Part shown: piece after piece, positions 22,625-34,799 of the stretch
Position numbering within the stretch: position 1 is the stretch's first letter
How the letters are laid out: the number at the start of each line of letters is the position of its first letter
DNA from: Stramonita haemastoma
Taxonomy: Eukaryota; Mollusca; Gastropoda; Neogastropoda; Muricidae
Length of the DNA stretch: 64,000 nucleotides
Direction of reading: 5' to 3'
NCBI GenBank assembly: GCA_030674155.1
Contig: CM060335.1
Coordinates: 52,438,922-52,502,921 of the forward strand
Notes under the pieces: model-generated
What the model was told of the DNA's origin: nothing
Database searches by the model: none
Seen by the model: only the letters and a program-made list of their open reading frames with translations
Position numbers and translations under genes: made by a program

Positions 22625-23560
22625 TGCCCCTACTGTCCTCATGTCTGCAGCTGAATGTTCCCTACTGTCTGTCCTCATGTCTGCAGCTGAATGTTCCCTA
22701 CTGTCTGTCCTCATGTCTGCAGCTGAATGTTCCTCTACTGTCTGTCCTCATGTCTGCAGCTGAATGTTCCTCTACGTCTGCCCTCATGTCTGCAGCTGAA
22801 TGTTCCTCTACGTCTGTCCTCATGTCTGCAGCTGAATGTGTCCTCTACTGTCTGTCCTCATGTCTGCAGCTGTCTTGTGCCTCTACTGTCTGTCCTCATG
22901 TCTGCAGCTGTCTTGTGCCCCTACTGTCTGTCCTCATGTCTGCAGCTGTCTTGTGCCCCTACTGTCTGTCCTCATGTCTGCAGCTGTCTTGTGCCCCTAC
23001 TGTCTGTCCTCATGTCTGCAGCTGATGGTGCCCCTACTGTCTGTCCTCATGTCTGCAGCTGTCTTGGTGCCCCTACTGTCTGTCCTCATGTCTGCAGCTG
23101 TCTTGTGCCCCTACTGTCTGTCCTCATGTCTGCAGCTGATGGTGCCCCTACTGTCTGTCCTCATGTCTGCAGCTGTCTTGTGCCCCTACTGTCTGTCCTC
23201 ATTCTTGCAGCTGATGGTGCCCCTACTGTTCTGTCCTCATGTCTGCAGCTGTTCTTGTGCCCTTATGTCTGTTCCTCATGTCTGCAGCTGTCTTGTGCCT
23301 ACTGTTCTGTCCTCATGTCTGCAGCTGTCTTGTGCCCTACTGTCTGTCTCATGTCTGCAGCTGATGGTGCCCCTACTGTCTGTCCTCATGTCTCAGCTGT
23401 CTTGTGCCCCTACTGTCTGTCCTCATGTCTGCAGCTGATGGTTGCCCCTACTGTCTGTCCTCATGTCTGCAGCTGTCTTGTGCCCCTACTGTCTGTCCTC
23501 ATGTCTGCAGCTGTCTTGTGCCCCTACTGTCTGTCCTCATGTCTGCAGCTGACTGTGCTC
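22625..23560. repeat. 38-bp minisatellite, about 25 units, with pyrimidine-CTGCAG in each
   Basis: The unit contains CTACTGTCTGTCCTCATGTC then TGCAGCTGTCTTGTGCCC; early units have GAATGTTCC in place of TCTTGTGCC. Units near 23215-23440 carry single-base indels. Open frames on the + strand (up to 310 codons) are translations of this unit. Confidence 0.95.
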
Positions 23561-24540
23561 ATCTCTGGCAGGAAACTTACTTGGCTGCCTTTTTTTTTTT
23601 TTTTGATGGAAACACTGTTTTTTTGTGGTGTTTTTTTTTGTTTTGTTTTTGTTTTTTAGTTTCTGTCCCTCTTCGCTTCTTGGTGTGATGTGGAGTGACA
23701 TGTGAGTGCACTTCAAGGAAATGGACTCTTCTCCTGTCTTTTTTCTTTTTTCTTTTCTTTTTTTTTTTCTTTTCCCCCCCTTTTTTTTTTCTTTTCCTAT
23801 TTTTCTGTTGTTTTTTCTGGTTGGCCTCGGTCACATGAATGCAGTGCTTGATGAATTTTTTTTTTTTTTTTTATCTGGTGAAATTGAGGGGCTGGGGGGT
23901 GGGGTGGGAGTGATGGGGTGGGTAGAGCAGTTGGATTAGTTTTTGTTTTTTAGTGTGTTATGCATGACCTTCATTGGTCAATTAAAAAAAAAAAAAAAAA
24001 GAACCCCCCCCCCCCAAAAACTTTCCCTATCCTCCTTCAGAGTTCTCAAGCCTTTTTTTTTTTTCAAGGGGATGGTTTCCTTTTTTTTTTCTTTTCCTTT
24101 TTTTTGTTGTGTGTGTGGTTGTTTTTTGTTGTTTTTGTTTAGGGTTTTTTTTTTTTTGGGGGGGGGGGGTTGTCTCCTGCTTCTGTCCTTGTAACAGCAG
24201 TGTTCTGTGATAGTCCTGGGAGAGAGATTGTTTCCTGACATTGCCACGAAGAAGAAGGGGGGGAGCAAAGTTAACTGCAGATGAAGTCTTCAAGCTGCAG
24301 ATGACAGCAGAATTACAGGAAGAGAGCTGCAGTTCTACAGAAAAAAAACCTCAGACAATAAGCTGGTGGGAAAGATGAACAAACCAAAGTGTTTAGGAAA
24401 AAACTGAACAAATGGCCTCCTCAATTTGTAGGTGTGGATGAGAAAAAGGAAATCTTTCAGACATACTGGGAGACATCCGAGGTGCCAGGGTGAAGTGCAA
24501 GGCCAGACATGACCAGGAAGACCATGACCCTTACATGGGT

Positions 24541-24730
24541 AAAGGTAGAGGTAGAGGTGTCCCGTAACCGACGTGGTGGTAGGGGAGCGAGGCGTCAGAG
24601 ACCTCAGCTTCTCTAGGGGCCAGCATATTGAGGGTGGTGCCCATCTCCTCTCCCTCGCTGCTTTTACCTTCCCTGACCCTAAAGAGTACCCATTTACAGC
24701 TGGGTGAACTGGGGAACTGTACTGAAACCA
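24541..24730 (-). mobile_element. SINE family A, 5'-truncated copy
   Basis: The minus-strand match to the body and tail of the SINE at 28537 includes the CCAGCTGTAAATGGG and CAATATGCTGGCCCC motifs and a (CTCTAC)n tail. The tRNA-like and 5S-like head is missing; a long CA microsatellite starts close to the truncation point (from about 24763). Confidence 0.7.
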
Positions 24731-24760
24731 CACGCATGCACGTACCCACACATGCAGCGT

Positions 24761-24762
<2 letters not shown>

Positions 24763-24792
<30 letters not shown>

Positions 24793-24854
24793 CACCACAC
24801 CACACACACACCACCACAACACACACCACACAACCACACACACACCACTCGCAT

Positions 24855-24915
<61 letters not shown>

Positions 24916-24918
24916 ACA
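24763..24918. repeat. (CA)n with ACCACA interruptions
   Basis: Close to the truncated SINE family A copy at 24541-24730. Confidence 0.95.
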
Positions 24919-26024
24919 CACCTATGCAACAGTTGAAAGCAGCAGCAGAACAAGAAGCATCACAAATGATTTTTTTTCTCTTAAGAGCAAACAGAACCAG
25001 GGGGGGGACCAAACAATAGAAGCACAGGAATTTGTGTGTGTGTGTGAAATTCAGAGAAAAACAATTGACAAAAAGCAACTTTTTTTCCCATTTGTTATTG
25101 ATTGTGCAGTTGGTGCGCTATGAATAATGTATTGTCATGGGGAAATGTTGAATTTTTAGACAATAATGTGAAATAAAAGTACCCCCCAAAAAGAGTATTT
25201 CTGTGGTGTACCTGCTATGGTATGGAATTGACTTGCTGGCCTCTGCCAGACATACAGACAGAGAGGTGAGGAAACATCAGTAAGAGATGGCGACAGTGAT
25301 TTTGTTGTTGTTTTTAATTCTTGTAGGGGAAAACTCTTTTCTTTGGAGCCACTTGCTGTACTTGGTGGTCTGCTGTGTTGCAGATAGAAAATGGGAGAAA
25401 GAAAAAAACAAGGGTAACAAAAGTTGGAGGGGGGGGGGGGGGGGGGGGGGGAATGATCCAACAAGGCTGATGTGGAATTGCCTTGCAACAGACATTGTGT
25501 GACAAGCTCTACTTCTCCACCCCCACCCCCCTTTCCAAAACCAACTTCACCCCACTTATACCCCCCCCCCCCCCCCCCCAATCTCTTCCCTTCCCCAAGT
25601 AATCTCTACCCTGCTGTATTGTGTCTCCCTACTCATTCTTTCTTCCCTTCTCTTCTTCCCTTCTCTTCTCTTCTCCCCAAACTACTTTCTGGCCCTATCA
25701 GTCTTATCCACCATTTCAATTTGACTTTGGGGGGGGGGGGGGGGGGGATTGCAGGGTTGGGGGGAGGAGGCAGGAAGGGGGGGGGGGGGGGTAGAATGAT
25801 AGTGCTTTCTTTTGTGTACATACATCCTCTTTCAGGCCCCTCCCCTCCCCCCTTCCTCTGCCCCTTGTCCTTCCTTGTGTGTGGTTCCTGACATTGCTGG
25901 GTGTTGGTGGTGTGGTGGAGAGAGGGAGGGAGGGCAGTTAGGGGTGGGGGTGATGAGGGGGGCCAGCACAGTGCTAGGGTTTCTTGCCGTGGGGCTTTGT
26001 TGAGGGCTGGGATGGAGTGGAGGA

Positions 26025-26207
26025 CTTGTCTGTCTGTCTGTACTGCCTGTCTGTCTGTCTGTCTTCCTGTCTCTGCTGCCTGTAATGTCTGTCTGTCTGT
26101 CTGTCTGTACTGCTTGTCTGTCTGTCTGTCTCTGCTGCTGTCTGTATGTCTGTCTGTCTGTCTGTCTGTACTGCCTGTCTGTCTGTCTTCCTGTCTCTGT
26201 GCTGTAA

Positions 26208-26242
<35 letters not shown>

Positions 26243-26277
26243 GCTGCCTGTCTGCACTGTCTGTACTGTCTGTCTGT

Positions 26278-26322
<45 letters not shown>

Positions 26323-26405
26323 TGTCTGTCTGCCTGTCTGTTCTGTCTGTCTATTCTGTCTGTCTGCCTGCCTGTTCTGTCTGTCCTGTCTGTCTGTGTG
26401 TCTGT
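26025..26405. repeat. (TCTG)n/(CTGC)n microsatellite
   Basis: About 380 bp of TCTG with CTGCCTG blocks. Open in several frames on both strands; no gene. Confidence 0.95.
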
Positions 26406-26511
26406 GGTGAGCAGGCCCGGAGCCTGCATGCTGCAGTGAGGGCTGCCAGTCTGCTGCTCTGTGCCCTGCACTGCTACACCTCTGATGGCCTCCACACACG
26501 CCATCCTTCCT

Positions 26512-26824
<313 letters not shown>

Positions 26825-27042
26825 ACTCATCCTTGTCCACCCTTTTTTTTTGTCTTTCTCCAATCTTTTTTATTCTACCTGAAGAAGTTGGATCACTTTG
26901 TTGTTGTGAGGACAGTGATGTCTGTAGTGATGGTGGTGGTGGTGGTGGGAGAATTGGGGGGGGGAGGGGGGGAGACCCATGTGGGCTTCGCAGACGATGA
27001 CAACAGGATTGTGACAGCAAGACCTTTTTTTTCCTTCATCCT

Positions 27043-27157
<115 letters not shown>

Positions 27158-27461
27158 GATTTTATCAACATATCTATAGCTCCTGTTGCAGATAATGAAA
27201 GTGGTCTGATTTCACAACTCTTGCTTGCATGATGGATTGTGTGGAGAGAGAAAAAAAGAAAGAAAAAGGTCCCTTACCCCATTTTTGTTTTTTTTAGGGG
27301 GAGGGGTGTGAATCAGAGTACATATTGCTGTGTGGAGAGTCAATGAGAGGAAGATGAGTATCGTGTTCATGAATGATGCCGGGCCTTGTGAAACTCGACT
27401 CACAGGGACTGGCAGCTGTGTTCACGTGCAGAAGGATTGATGGATTAGTGGAGGTCCTGTA

Positions 27462-27592
27462 AAGCTGAGCCAGGACAGCATGCCTCATGATCTGCTGAAT
27501 TCTGGAACCTTCAGCAAGCTGAGGACAGCATCGCCTCATGATCTGCTGAATCTGAACCTTCAGCAAGCTGAGGACAGCATCGCTCTTCTGCA
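27462..27592. repeat. ~64-bp repeat, 2 units
   Basis: GCTGAGGACAGCATCGCCTC, ATGATCTGCTGAATCTG and GAACCTTCAGCAA recur. Confidence 0.85.
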
Positions 27593-27769
27593 TTGATTGC
27601 TAATCTGATAGTGAAGCATTCCTGGGGGTCGCTTTATTTCAGGTTTCATGTGGAGATGTGGAGACTCCCCCCCCCCCCCCCCTTCCCCGGGAGTACGTTT
27701 GGTAACAGGACACTGTTTTGGTGAAAAATAAAATGCAGTAAGAGTATATCAGATTACTTTTTTAGTCTT

Positions 27770-27950
27770 ATGGCGAAAAATAGCAGGCACTATGTCCTGT
27801 TCAGAGTGTTATGGTGAAAAATAGCAGGCACTTTGTCATATTGTGGTGAGAAATAGCATACACTATGTGATGTTATGGTGAAAAATAGCAGGCACTGTGT
27901 CATGTTGTGGTGAGAAATAGCATACACTGTCTCGTTATGGTGAAAAATTG
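27770..27950. repeat. ~35-40-bp TTATGGTGAAAAATAGCAGGC repeat, about 5 units
   Basis: Units alternate ATAGCAGGCACTATGTC with GAAATAGCATACACT. Confidence 0.85.
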
Positions 27951-28030
27951 TCTGAATCTATACATGTACAAGTCTTAGTGTCCATGTGCATGCGTAAAGG
28001 CACTACCATGCCCATGCCTATGTTCCTTTA

Positions 28031-28032
<2 letters not shown>

Positions 28033-28094
<62 letters not shown>
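28033..28094. repeat. (TG)n microsatellite
   Basis: About 30 dinucleotides. Confidence 0.95.
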
Positions 28095-28095
<1 letters not shown>

Positions 28096-28536
28096 GACAT
28101 GTGCATAGCTGAGTGGGTAATTTGATTGGCAGTGGGACAAAAGAGGAAAGGATGGACCGTGGTTCATTGAAACTGTGCACAACATTTCACTGATATGGAA
28201 ATAGAACCAGAGGTGAATTTTTTTTTCTGTGATAACGGCCACATGGATTTTTAAATTCATTTCTTTATTTATTCGTGTTTGTTGATCGTTTCTTATGACA
28301 AGCGACATGTGTGAACAAATCTATTGTTTGCTCTCTGCTATTTTTTGTGTGTGTGTTTCTTCTTTACTGTATAAAATGTATTACTAAATCCAAAAGTACT
28401 TCCTTGCAGTCTTGTGTGTAAGCTATCAACTTTGACATAGAATCTTTCCGCCATGTTCACTCCAGGCGGAACATCTCATAAAGATTGGGGGGGGGGGGGG
28501 AATCTATCAGCTGATTTAGTTGAATGAACACGTTAT

Positions 28537-28840
28537 GGGGGCCAGGATAGCTCAGTGGTCAGAGCACTCGCCTTTTCCCCAGCCAAGTTAAGCAACATCA
28601 AGCATGGTTACCAGTTGGATGAGTGACCATTTGCGCTCTTTGGCTTCAATACAGTCCCCCAGTTCACCCAGCTGTCAATGGGACCTGCCCTTTTTAGGGT
28701 CAGGGAAGGTAAAGCGGCTAGGGAGAGGAGATGGGCGCCGCCCTCAATATGCTGGCCCCTAGAGAAGCTGAGGTCTCTGAAGCCTTGCTCCCTAGCCCTA
28801 CGACCACATAGGTTATGGAACACCTTTACCTTTACTTTTT
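28537..28840 (+). mobile_element. SINE family A: tRNA-like head joined to 5S-rRNA-like segment
   Basis: The head GGATAGCTCAGTGGTCAGAG fits a tRNA box A. Instead of a box B, it continues with AAGTTAAGCAACATCAAGC, GGTTA and TTGGATGAGTGACC at 28585-28628, which follow the 5S rRNA internal promoter order (box A, intermediate element, box C). A body shared by all three copies follows, containing CAGTTCACCCAGCTG and CAATATGCTGGCCCCTAGAG, and the copy ends in (CTTTAC)n-like sequence. This is the only copy with the whole tRNA-like head. A Pol III-transcribed retroposon is inferred. Confidence 0.75.
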
Positions 28841-29251
28841 ACACGTTTTTTGACTCTGAACAAATGTCATGTTTTAACGGTTTTTGACAAATTTTCTGCT
28901 TCCACCTGCTTCATGAGGGGGCTTTGTGACAGAATCGTAACAGCAACAAAACTGTTTTGCCCTGATTGGGTTCGCCAAACATTGTGATGATGGCTGGCTA
29001 CCATCACAGGGCATGATATCTACTCGTATGAGAAGTTACTCCTACTTCTTGTCACCTGAAATCTGTTTTGTGGTGGATGTTGTCAAGCCTCTTGTTTTCT
29101 GCAGTTCAGACTTTGACTTACTGTTGGGTTTATGCCAAATGCAACCTGATTGTAGCAGGAGATGGAGGACACTGAGATCAATCTGTTCTCTAGCAGGAAT
29201 AGAAATAGCAGGACTGAGGCTCACACTGCAGTGGAACTGTGTAATAATGAA

Positions 29252-29323
<72 letters not shown>
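29252..29323. repeat. (CA)n microsatellite
   Basis: About 35 dinucleotides. Confidence 0.95.
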
Positions 29324-29326
<3 letters not shown>

Positions 29327-29638
29327 TTATGCTTACTCAGTGTACCATCTGAAAATAAAATTTTGACTTGACTCTCTCTCTAATAACCGACACGGCTGAA
29401 ACCCAAGCTTAGCAGGATTGATGCTGATTTCAATGGTGGAATTATGTGCTAACAAATAGGATGACAAGGCATTCCTCTTACAACCAGTTGACAAGGCGGT
29501 AGTCCCAGCCGACATTGATGTATATATATACACAGCTGGCAGAAGCACCAACACAGACAGGGGGAGGGGGTGGGGGGCCAAAGGCTAACTTCCCTTTACG
29601 CAGCAGCAGCGTGTGTAAACTGGAGTTGGCCTTACTGA

Positions 29639-29703
29639 CTGTAGTGTAGTGTAGTGTAGTGTAGTGTAGTGTAGTGTAGTGTAGTGTAGTGTAGTGTAGT
29701 GTA
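29639..29703. repeat. (TAGTG)n pentanucleotide microsatellite
   Basis: About 13 units. Confidence 0.95.
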
Positions 29704-30139
29704 CCGGTAGCCGGCGTAGAGTACTGCAGGAATAAATAAAAAGGGAAATGGGTTTGATGCGGCAGAAGTGGGCCAACATCAGCAGAGGACTGAAGACTCT
29801 GTCGTTGCCAGAAGGAGACGTGATGAGGACAGATCAATACACTTGATGGCCGCTCAGCGGGGAGGGAGGCTCTGCTCTGCTCACTGCTCTGATCTCTAAC
29901 GAGGTGGACTGAACTGATGCTGTAGTCCCTCCCTCCCTCCCTCCCTCCGCTGTACAGAGTCTGCTGCTGCTGTAAGTGTGTGAATAGAGGGGGGGGGGGG
30001 GGGGGGGTGCATTTCATGCTGTCTGCACCAGCCTGAGCAACCCTATCAAGGACTGAAGATTCCCCCTCTAAGGCAAAGGGAGCGTTGACAGTGATGACAT
30101 TTATGCCTACCAGTACATCTATCTTATGACCTCTGATGA

Positions 30140-33100
30140 CACAGGGATAGTGTTGACAAATCAGTATGTTCTAGGATCTCTGATTAGTGATAGTGTTGAC
30201 AAATCAGTATGTTCTAGGATCTCTGATTAGTGATAGTGTTGACAAATCAGTATGTTCTAGGATCTCTGATTAGTGATAGTGTTGACAAATCAGTATGTTC
30301 TAGGATCTCTGATTAGTGATAGTGTTGACAAATCAGTATGTTCTAGGATCTCTGATTAGTGATAGTCTTGACAAATCAGTATGTTCTAGGATCTCTGATT
30401 AGTGATAGTGTTGACAAATCAGTATGTTCTAGGATCTGATTAGTGATAGTGTTGACAAATCAGTATATGATCTCTGATTAGTGATAGTGTTGACAAATCA
30501 GTATGTTCTAGGATCTCCGATTAGTGATAGTGTTGACAAATCAGTATATTCTAGGATCTCTGATTAGTGATAGTGTTGACAAATCAGTATGTTCTAGGAT
30601 CTCTGATTAGTGATAGTGTTGACAAATCAGTATGTTCTAGGATCTCTGATTAGTGATAGTGTTGACAAATCAGTATGTTCTAGGATCTCTGATTAGTGAT
30701 AGTGTTGACAAATCAGTATATTCTAGGATCTGATTAGTGATAGTGTTGACAAATCAGTATGTTCTAGGATCTGATTAGTGATAGTGTTGACAAATCAGTA
30801 TATGATCTCTGATTAGTGATAGTGTTGACAAATCAGTATGTTCTAGGATCTCTGATTAGTGATAGTGTTGACAAATCAGTATGTTCTAGGATCTCTGATT
30901 AGTGATAGTGTTGACAAATCAATATGTTCTAGGATCTCTGATTAGTGATAGTGTTGACAAATCAGTATGTTCTAGGATCTGATTAGTGATAGTGTTGACA
31001 AATCAGTATGTTCTAGGATCTGATTAGTGATAGTGTTGACAAATCAGTATGTTCTAGGATCTCTGATTAGTGATAGTCTTGACAAATCAGTATGTTCTAG
31101 GATCTCTGATTAGTGATAGTGTTGACAAATCAGTATGTTCTAGGATCTCTGATTAGTGATGGTGTTGACAAATCAGTATATTCTAGGATCTCTGATTAGT
31201 GATGGTGTTGACAAATCAGTATGTTCTAGGATCTCTGATTAGTGATAGTCTTGACAAATCAGTATGTTCTAGGATCTGATTAGTGATGTGTTGACAAATC
31301 AGTATGTTCTAGGATCTCTGATTAGTGATAGTGTTGACAAATCAGTATGTTCTAGGATCTCTGATTAGTGATAGTGTTGACAAATCAGTATGTTCTAGGA
31401 TCTCTGATTAGTGATAGTGTTGACAAATCAGTATATGATCTCTGATTAGTGATAGTGTTGACAAATCAGTATGTTCTAGGATCTCCGATTAGTGATAGTG
31501 TTGACAAATCAGTATATTCTAGGATCTCTGATTAGTGATAGTGTTGACAAATCAGTATGTTCTAGGGTCTCTGATTAGTGATAGTGTTGACAAATCAGTA
31601 TGTTCTAGGATCTCTGATTAGTGATAGTGTTGACAAATCAGTATGTTCTAGGATCTCTGATTAGTGATAGTGTTGACAAATCAGTATATTCTAGGATCTG
31701 ATTAGTGATAGTGTTGACAAATCAGTATGTTCTAGGATCTGATTAGTGATAGTGTTGACAAATCAGTATATGATCTCTGATTAGTGATAGTGTTGACAAA
31801 TCAGTATGTTCTAGGATCTCTGATTAGTGATAGTGTTGACAAATCAGTATGTTCTAGGATCTCTGATTAGTGATAGTGTTGACAAATCAATATGTTCTAG
31901 GATCTCTGATTAGTGATAGTGTTGACAAATCAGTATGTTCTAGGATCTGATTAGTGATAGTGTTGACAAATCAGTATGTTCTAGGATCTGATTAGTGATA
32001 GTGTTGACAAATCAGTATGTTCTAGGATCTCTGATTAGTGATAGTCTTGACAAATCAGTATGTTCAGGATCTCTGATTAGTGATAGTGTTGACAAATCGT
32101 ATGTTCTCTATGGATCTATGAGTTAGTGATTAGTGTGTTGCAAATCAGTATATTCTAGGATCTCTGATTAGTGATGGTGTTGACAAATCAGTATGTTCTA
32201 GGATCTCTGATTGTGATAGTCTTGACAAATCAGTATGTTCTAGGATCTGATTATGATGTGTTGACAAATCAGTATGTTCTAGGATCTCTGATTAGTGATA
32301 GTGTTGACAAATCAGTATGTTCTAGGATCCTGATAGTGATGTGTTGACAAATCAGTATGTTCTAGGATCTGATTAGTGATAGTGTTGACAAATCAGTATA
32401 TGATCTCTGATTGTGATAGTCTTGACAAATCAGTATGTCTAGGATTCTGATTAGTGATGTGTTGACAAATCGTATGTTTAGGATTGATTAGTGATAGTGT
32501 TGACAAATCAGTATGTTCTAGGATTGATAGTGATAGTGTTGACAAATCAGTATATGATCTCTGATTAGTGATAGTGTTGACAAATCAGTATGTTCTAGGA
32601 TCTCTGATTAGTGATAGTGTTGACAAATCAGTATGTTCTAGGATCTGATTAGTGATAGTGTTGACAAATCAGTATGTTCTAGGATCTCTGATTAGTGATA
32701 GTGTTGACAAATCAGTATGTTCTAGGATCTGATTAGTGATAGTGTTGACAAATCAGTATGTTCTAGGATCTCTGATTAGTGATAGTGTTGAAAAATCAGT
32801 ATGTTCTAGGATCTCTGATTAGTGATGGTGTTGACAAATCAGTATATTCTAGGATCTCTGATTAGTGATGGTGTTGACAAATCAGTATGTTCTAGGATCT
32901 CTGATTAGTGATAGTGTTGACAAATCAGTATGTTCTAGGATCTCTGATTAGTGATAGTGTTGACAAATCAGTATATGATCTCTGATTAGTGATAGTCTTG
33001 ACAAATCAGTATGTTCTAGGATCTGATTAGTGATAGTGTTGACAAATCAGTATATGATCTCTGATCAGTGATAGTGTTGACAAATCAGTATGTTCAATGA

Positions 33101-33165
33101 TTTCTGATGACACAGTGATAGTGTTGACAAATCAGTACTTTGTGTAATCACTGATCAGTGATAGT
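30140..33165. repeat. 43-bp satellite array, about 70 units, with 968-bp higher-order period
   Basis: The basic unit contains TGATAGTGTTGACAAATCAG then TATGTTCTAGGATCTCTGAT. Frequent variants are 41 bp (lacking CT) and about 35 bp (TATATGATCTCTG). Variant order repeats at 968 bp: ATCTCCG at 30513 and 31481, and AATATGTTCT at 30921 and 31889. A third, more indel-ridden round follows from about 32060. Non-coding. Confidence 0.95.
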
Positions 33166-33399
33166 GTTGATAGTAGAAAATCAAGTGACATGGTTTGCAT
33201 GTGCATCCCCAAAAAATCCTGGATTTTTAGAAGTTCTCATTTAGGGTCCTCCAAAAGAGTTGGATGAAATTCAGCTTTAGAGGTCAGAGGCTCTGAGAGA
33301 TCCTTAAAGTTAGAAAGCACTGTATGTGCAATCTTTTTTTCTCTTCCCCATGTGGATTAAAATTTTCTCTTTTCTTTAAATCCCAAAGAGACCTGAAAA

Positions 33400-34500
33400 A
33401 GGTGAGATGACAGAGTTCCCTGATTGACAGTGATGATGCCAAAGAGAATGGGGACCTGAAGAAAGGGGAGATGACAGAGAGAGGAGATGACAGAGAGGGG
33501 AGATGACAGGAGATGACAGAGAGGGGAGATGACAGAGAGGAGATGACAGAGAGGAGAGATGACAGAGAGGAGATGAGAGAGGAGACATGACAGAGAGGAG
33601 ACATGACAGAGAGGAGAGATGACAGAGGGGAGATGACAGAGAGAGGAGATGGCAGAGAGGAGATGACAGAGAGGAGATGACAGAGAGGGAGATGACTGGG
33701 GAGATGCAGAGAGGAGAGATGACAGGGAGATGCAGAGAGGAGATGACAGAGAGGGAGATGACAGAGAGGGGAGATGACAGAGAGGAGATGAAGGAGGGAT
33801 GACGACAGAGGGGAGATGACACAGAGGGGAGATGACACAAGGGGAGATGACAGAGGGGAGATGACAAGAGGGAAGATGACACAGAGGGGAGATGACACAG
33901 AGGGGAGATGACAGAGGGGGAGATGACAGAGAGGAGAGATGACAGAGGGGGAGAGATGACAGAGAGGAGATGACAGAGGGGAGAGATGACAGAGAGGGAG
34001 ATGACAGAGGGGAGAGAATGACAGAGGGGAGAGATGACAGAGAGGAGAGATGACAGAGGGGAGAGGACAGAGGGGAGATGACAGAGAGGAGATGACAGAA
34101 GGAGGAGGGGAGATGACAGAGAGGGAGAGATGACAGAGAGGGAGATGACAGAGAGGGGAGATGACAGAGAGGAGAGATGACAGAGAGGAGATGACACAGA
34201 GGGGAGAATGACACAGAGGGGAGATGACACAGAGGGGAGATGACACAGAGGGGAGATGACAGAGAGAGAGATGACAGAGAGGAGATGACAGAGAGGGGAG
34301 ATGACAGAGGGGAGATGACACAGAGGGGAGATGACACAAAGGGGAGATGACACAGAGGAGAGATGACAGGAGATGACAGAGAGGGGGATGACACAGAGGG
34401 GAGATGACACAGAGGGAGATGACAGAGAGAGGAGATGACAGAGAGGGGAATGACAGAGGGGAGATAACAGAGTTCCCTGATGGGACAGTGATAGTGCCAA
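33400..34500. repeat. Purine-rich GAGATGACAGAGAGG array (about 1.1 kb)
   Basis: Units of about 15-17 bp (GGGGAGATGACAGAGA and GAGATGACACAGAGG variants) make one strand almost entirely purine apart from GATGAC(AC). The minus strand stays open in all three frames, giving artefactual 370-420-codon frames of S/P/L/C/H/V. Both ends carry the same GACAGAGTTCCCTGAT-type flank, with TGCCAAAGAG. Confidence 0.9.
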
Positions 34501-34799
34501 AGAGCTGCCCCCCCCCTCCCACCGGCATCAAGGGAAGTAACACAAACCAAACCAGCGCTTTGTCATATCAGTCCCACCAGCATTTTTTCTGTCCTGTCCA
34601 GCTCACGGCAAGGCCATTGCTCTTTAGAGAGCAGGAGTTCCACAGATCAATAGTGATTTGACTTTGAATATTTCCCTGGTATCACTCTAGGAGAGTCATG
34701 GAAAGCCCGTACAAGTCCATATTTTTTATTTTTTTTTAAGTTTGTATGAGTCTTGGTTGTTTTTTTTCTTATCCTCTTTGATCACAGATTGATAGATTG

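Noticed and set aside
22549..23659. 158-310-codon + strand ORFs
   Set aside because: Translation of the 38-bp repeat in successive frames.
28537..28630. Functional tRNA or 5S rRNA gene
   Set aside because: The tRNA-like part has no cloverleaf or box B and the 5S-like part is partial; both belong to a dispersed SINE.
33284..34543. Minus-strand open frames of 374-419 codons in three frames
   Set aside because: All three frames are open at once because the GAGATGACAGAGAGG unit contains no stop complement; the products are S/P/L/C/H repeats.
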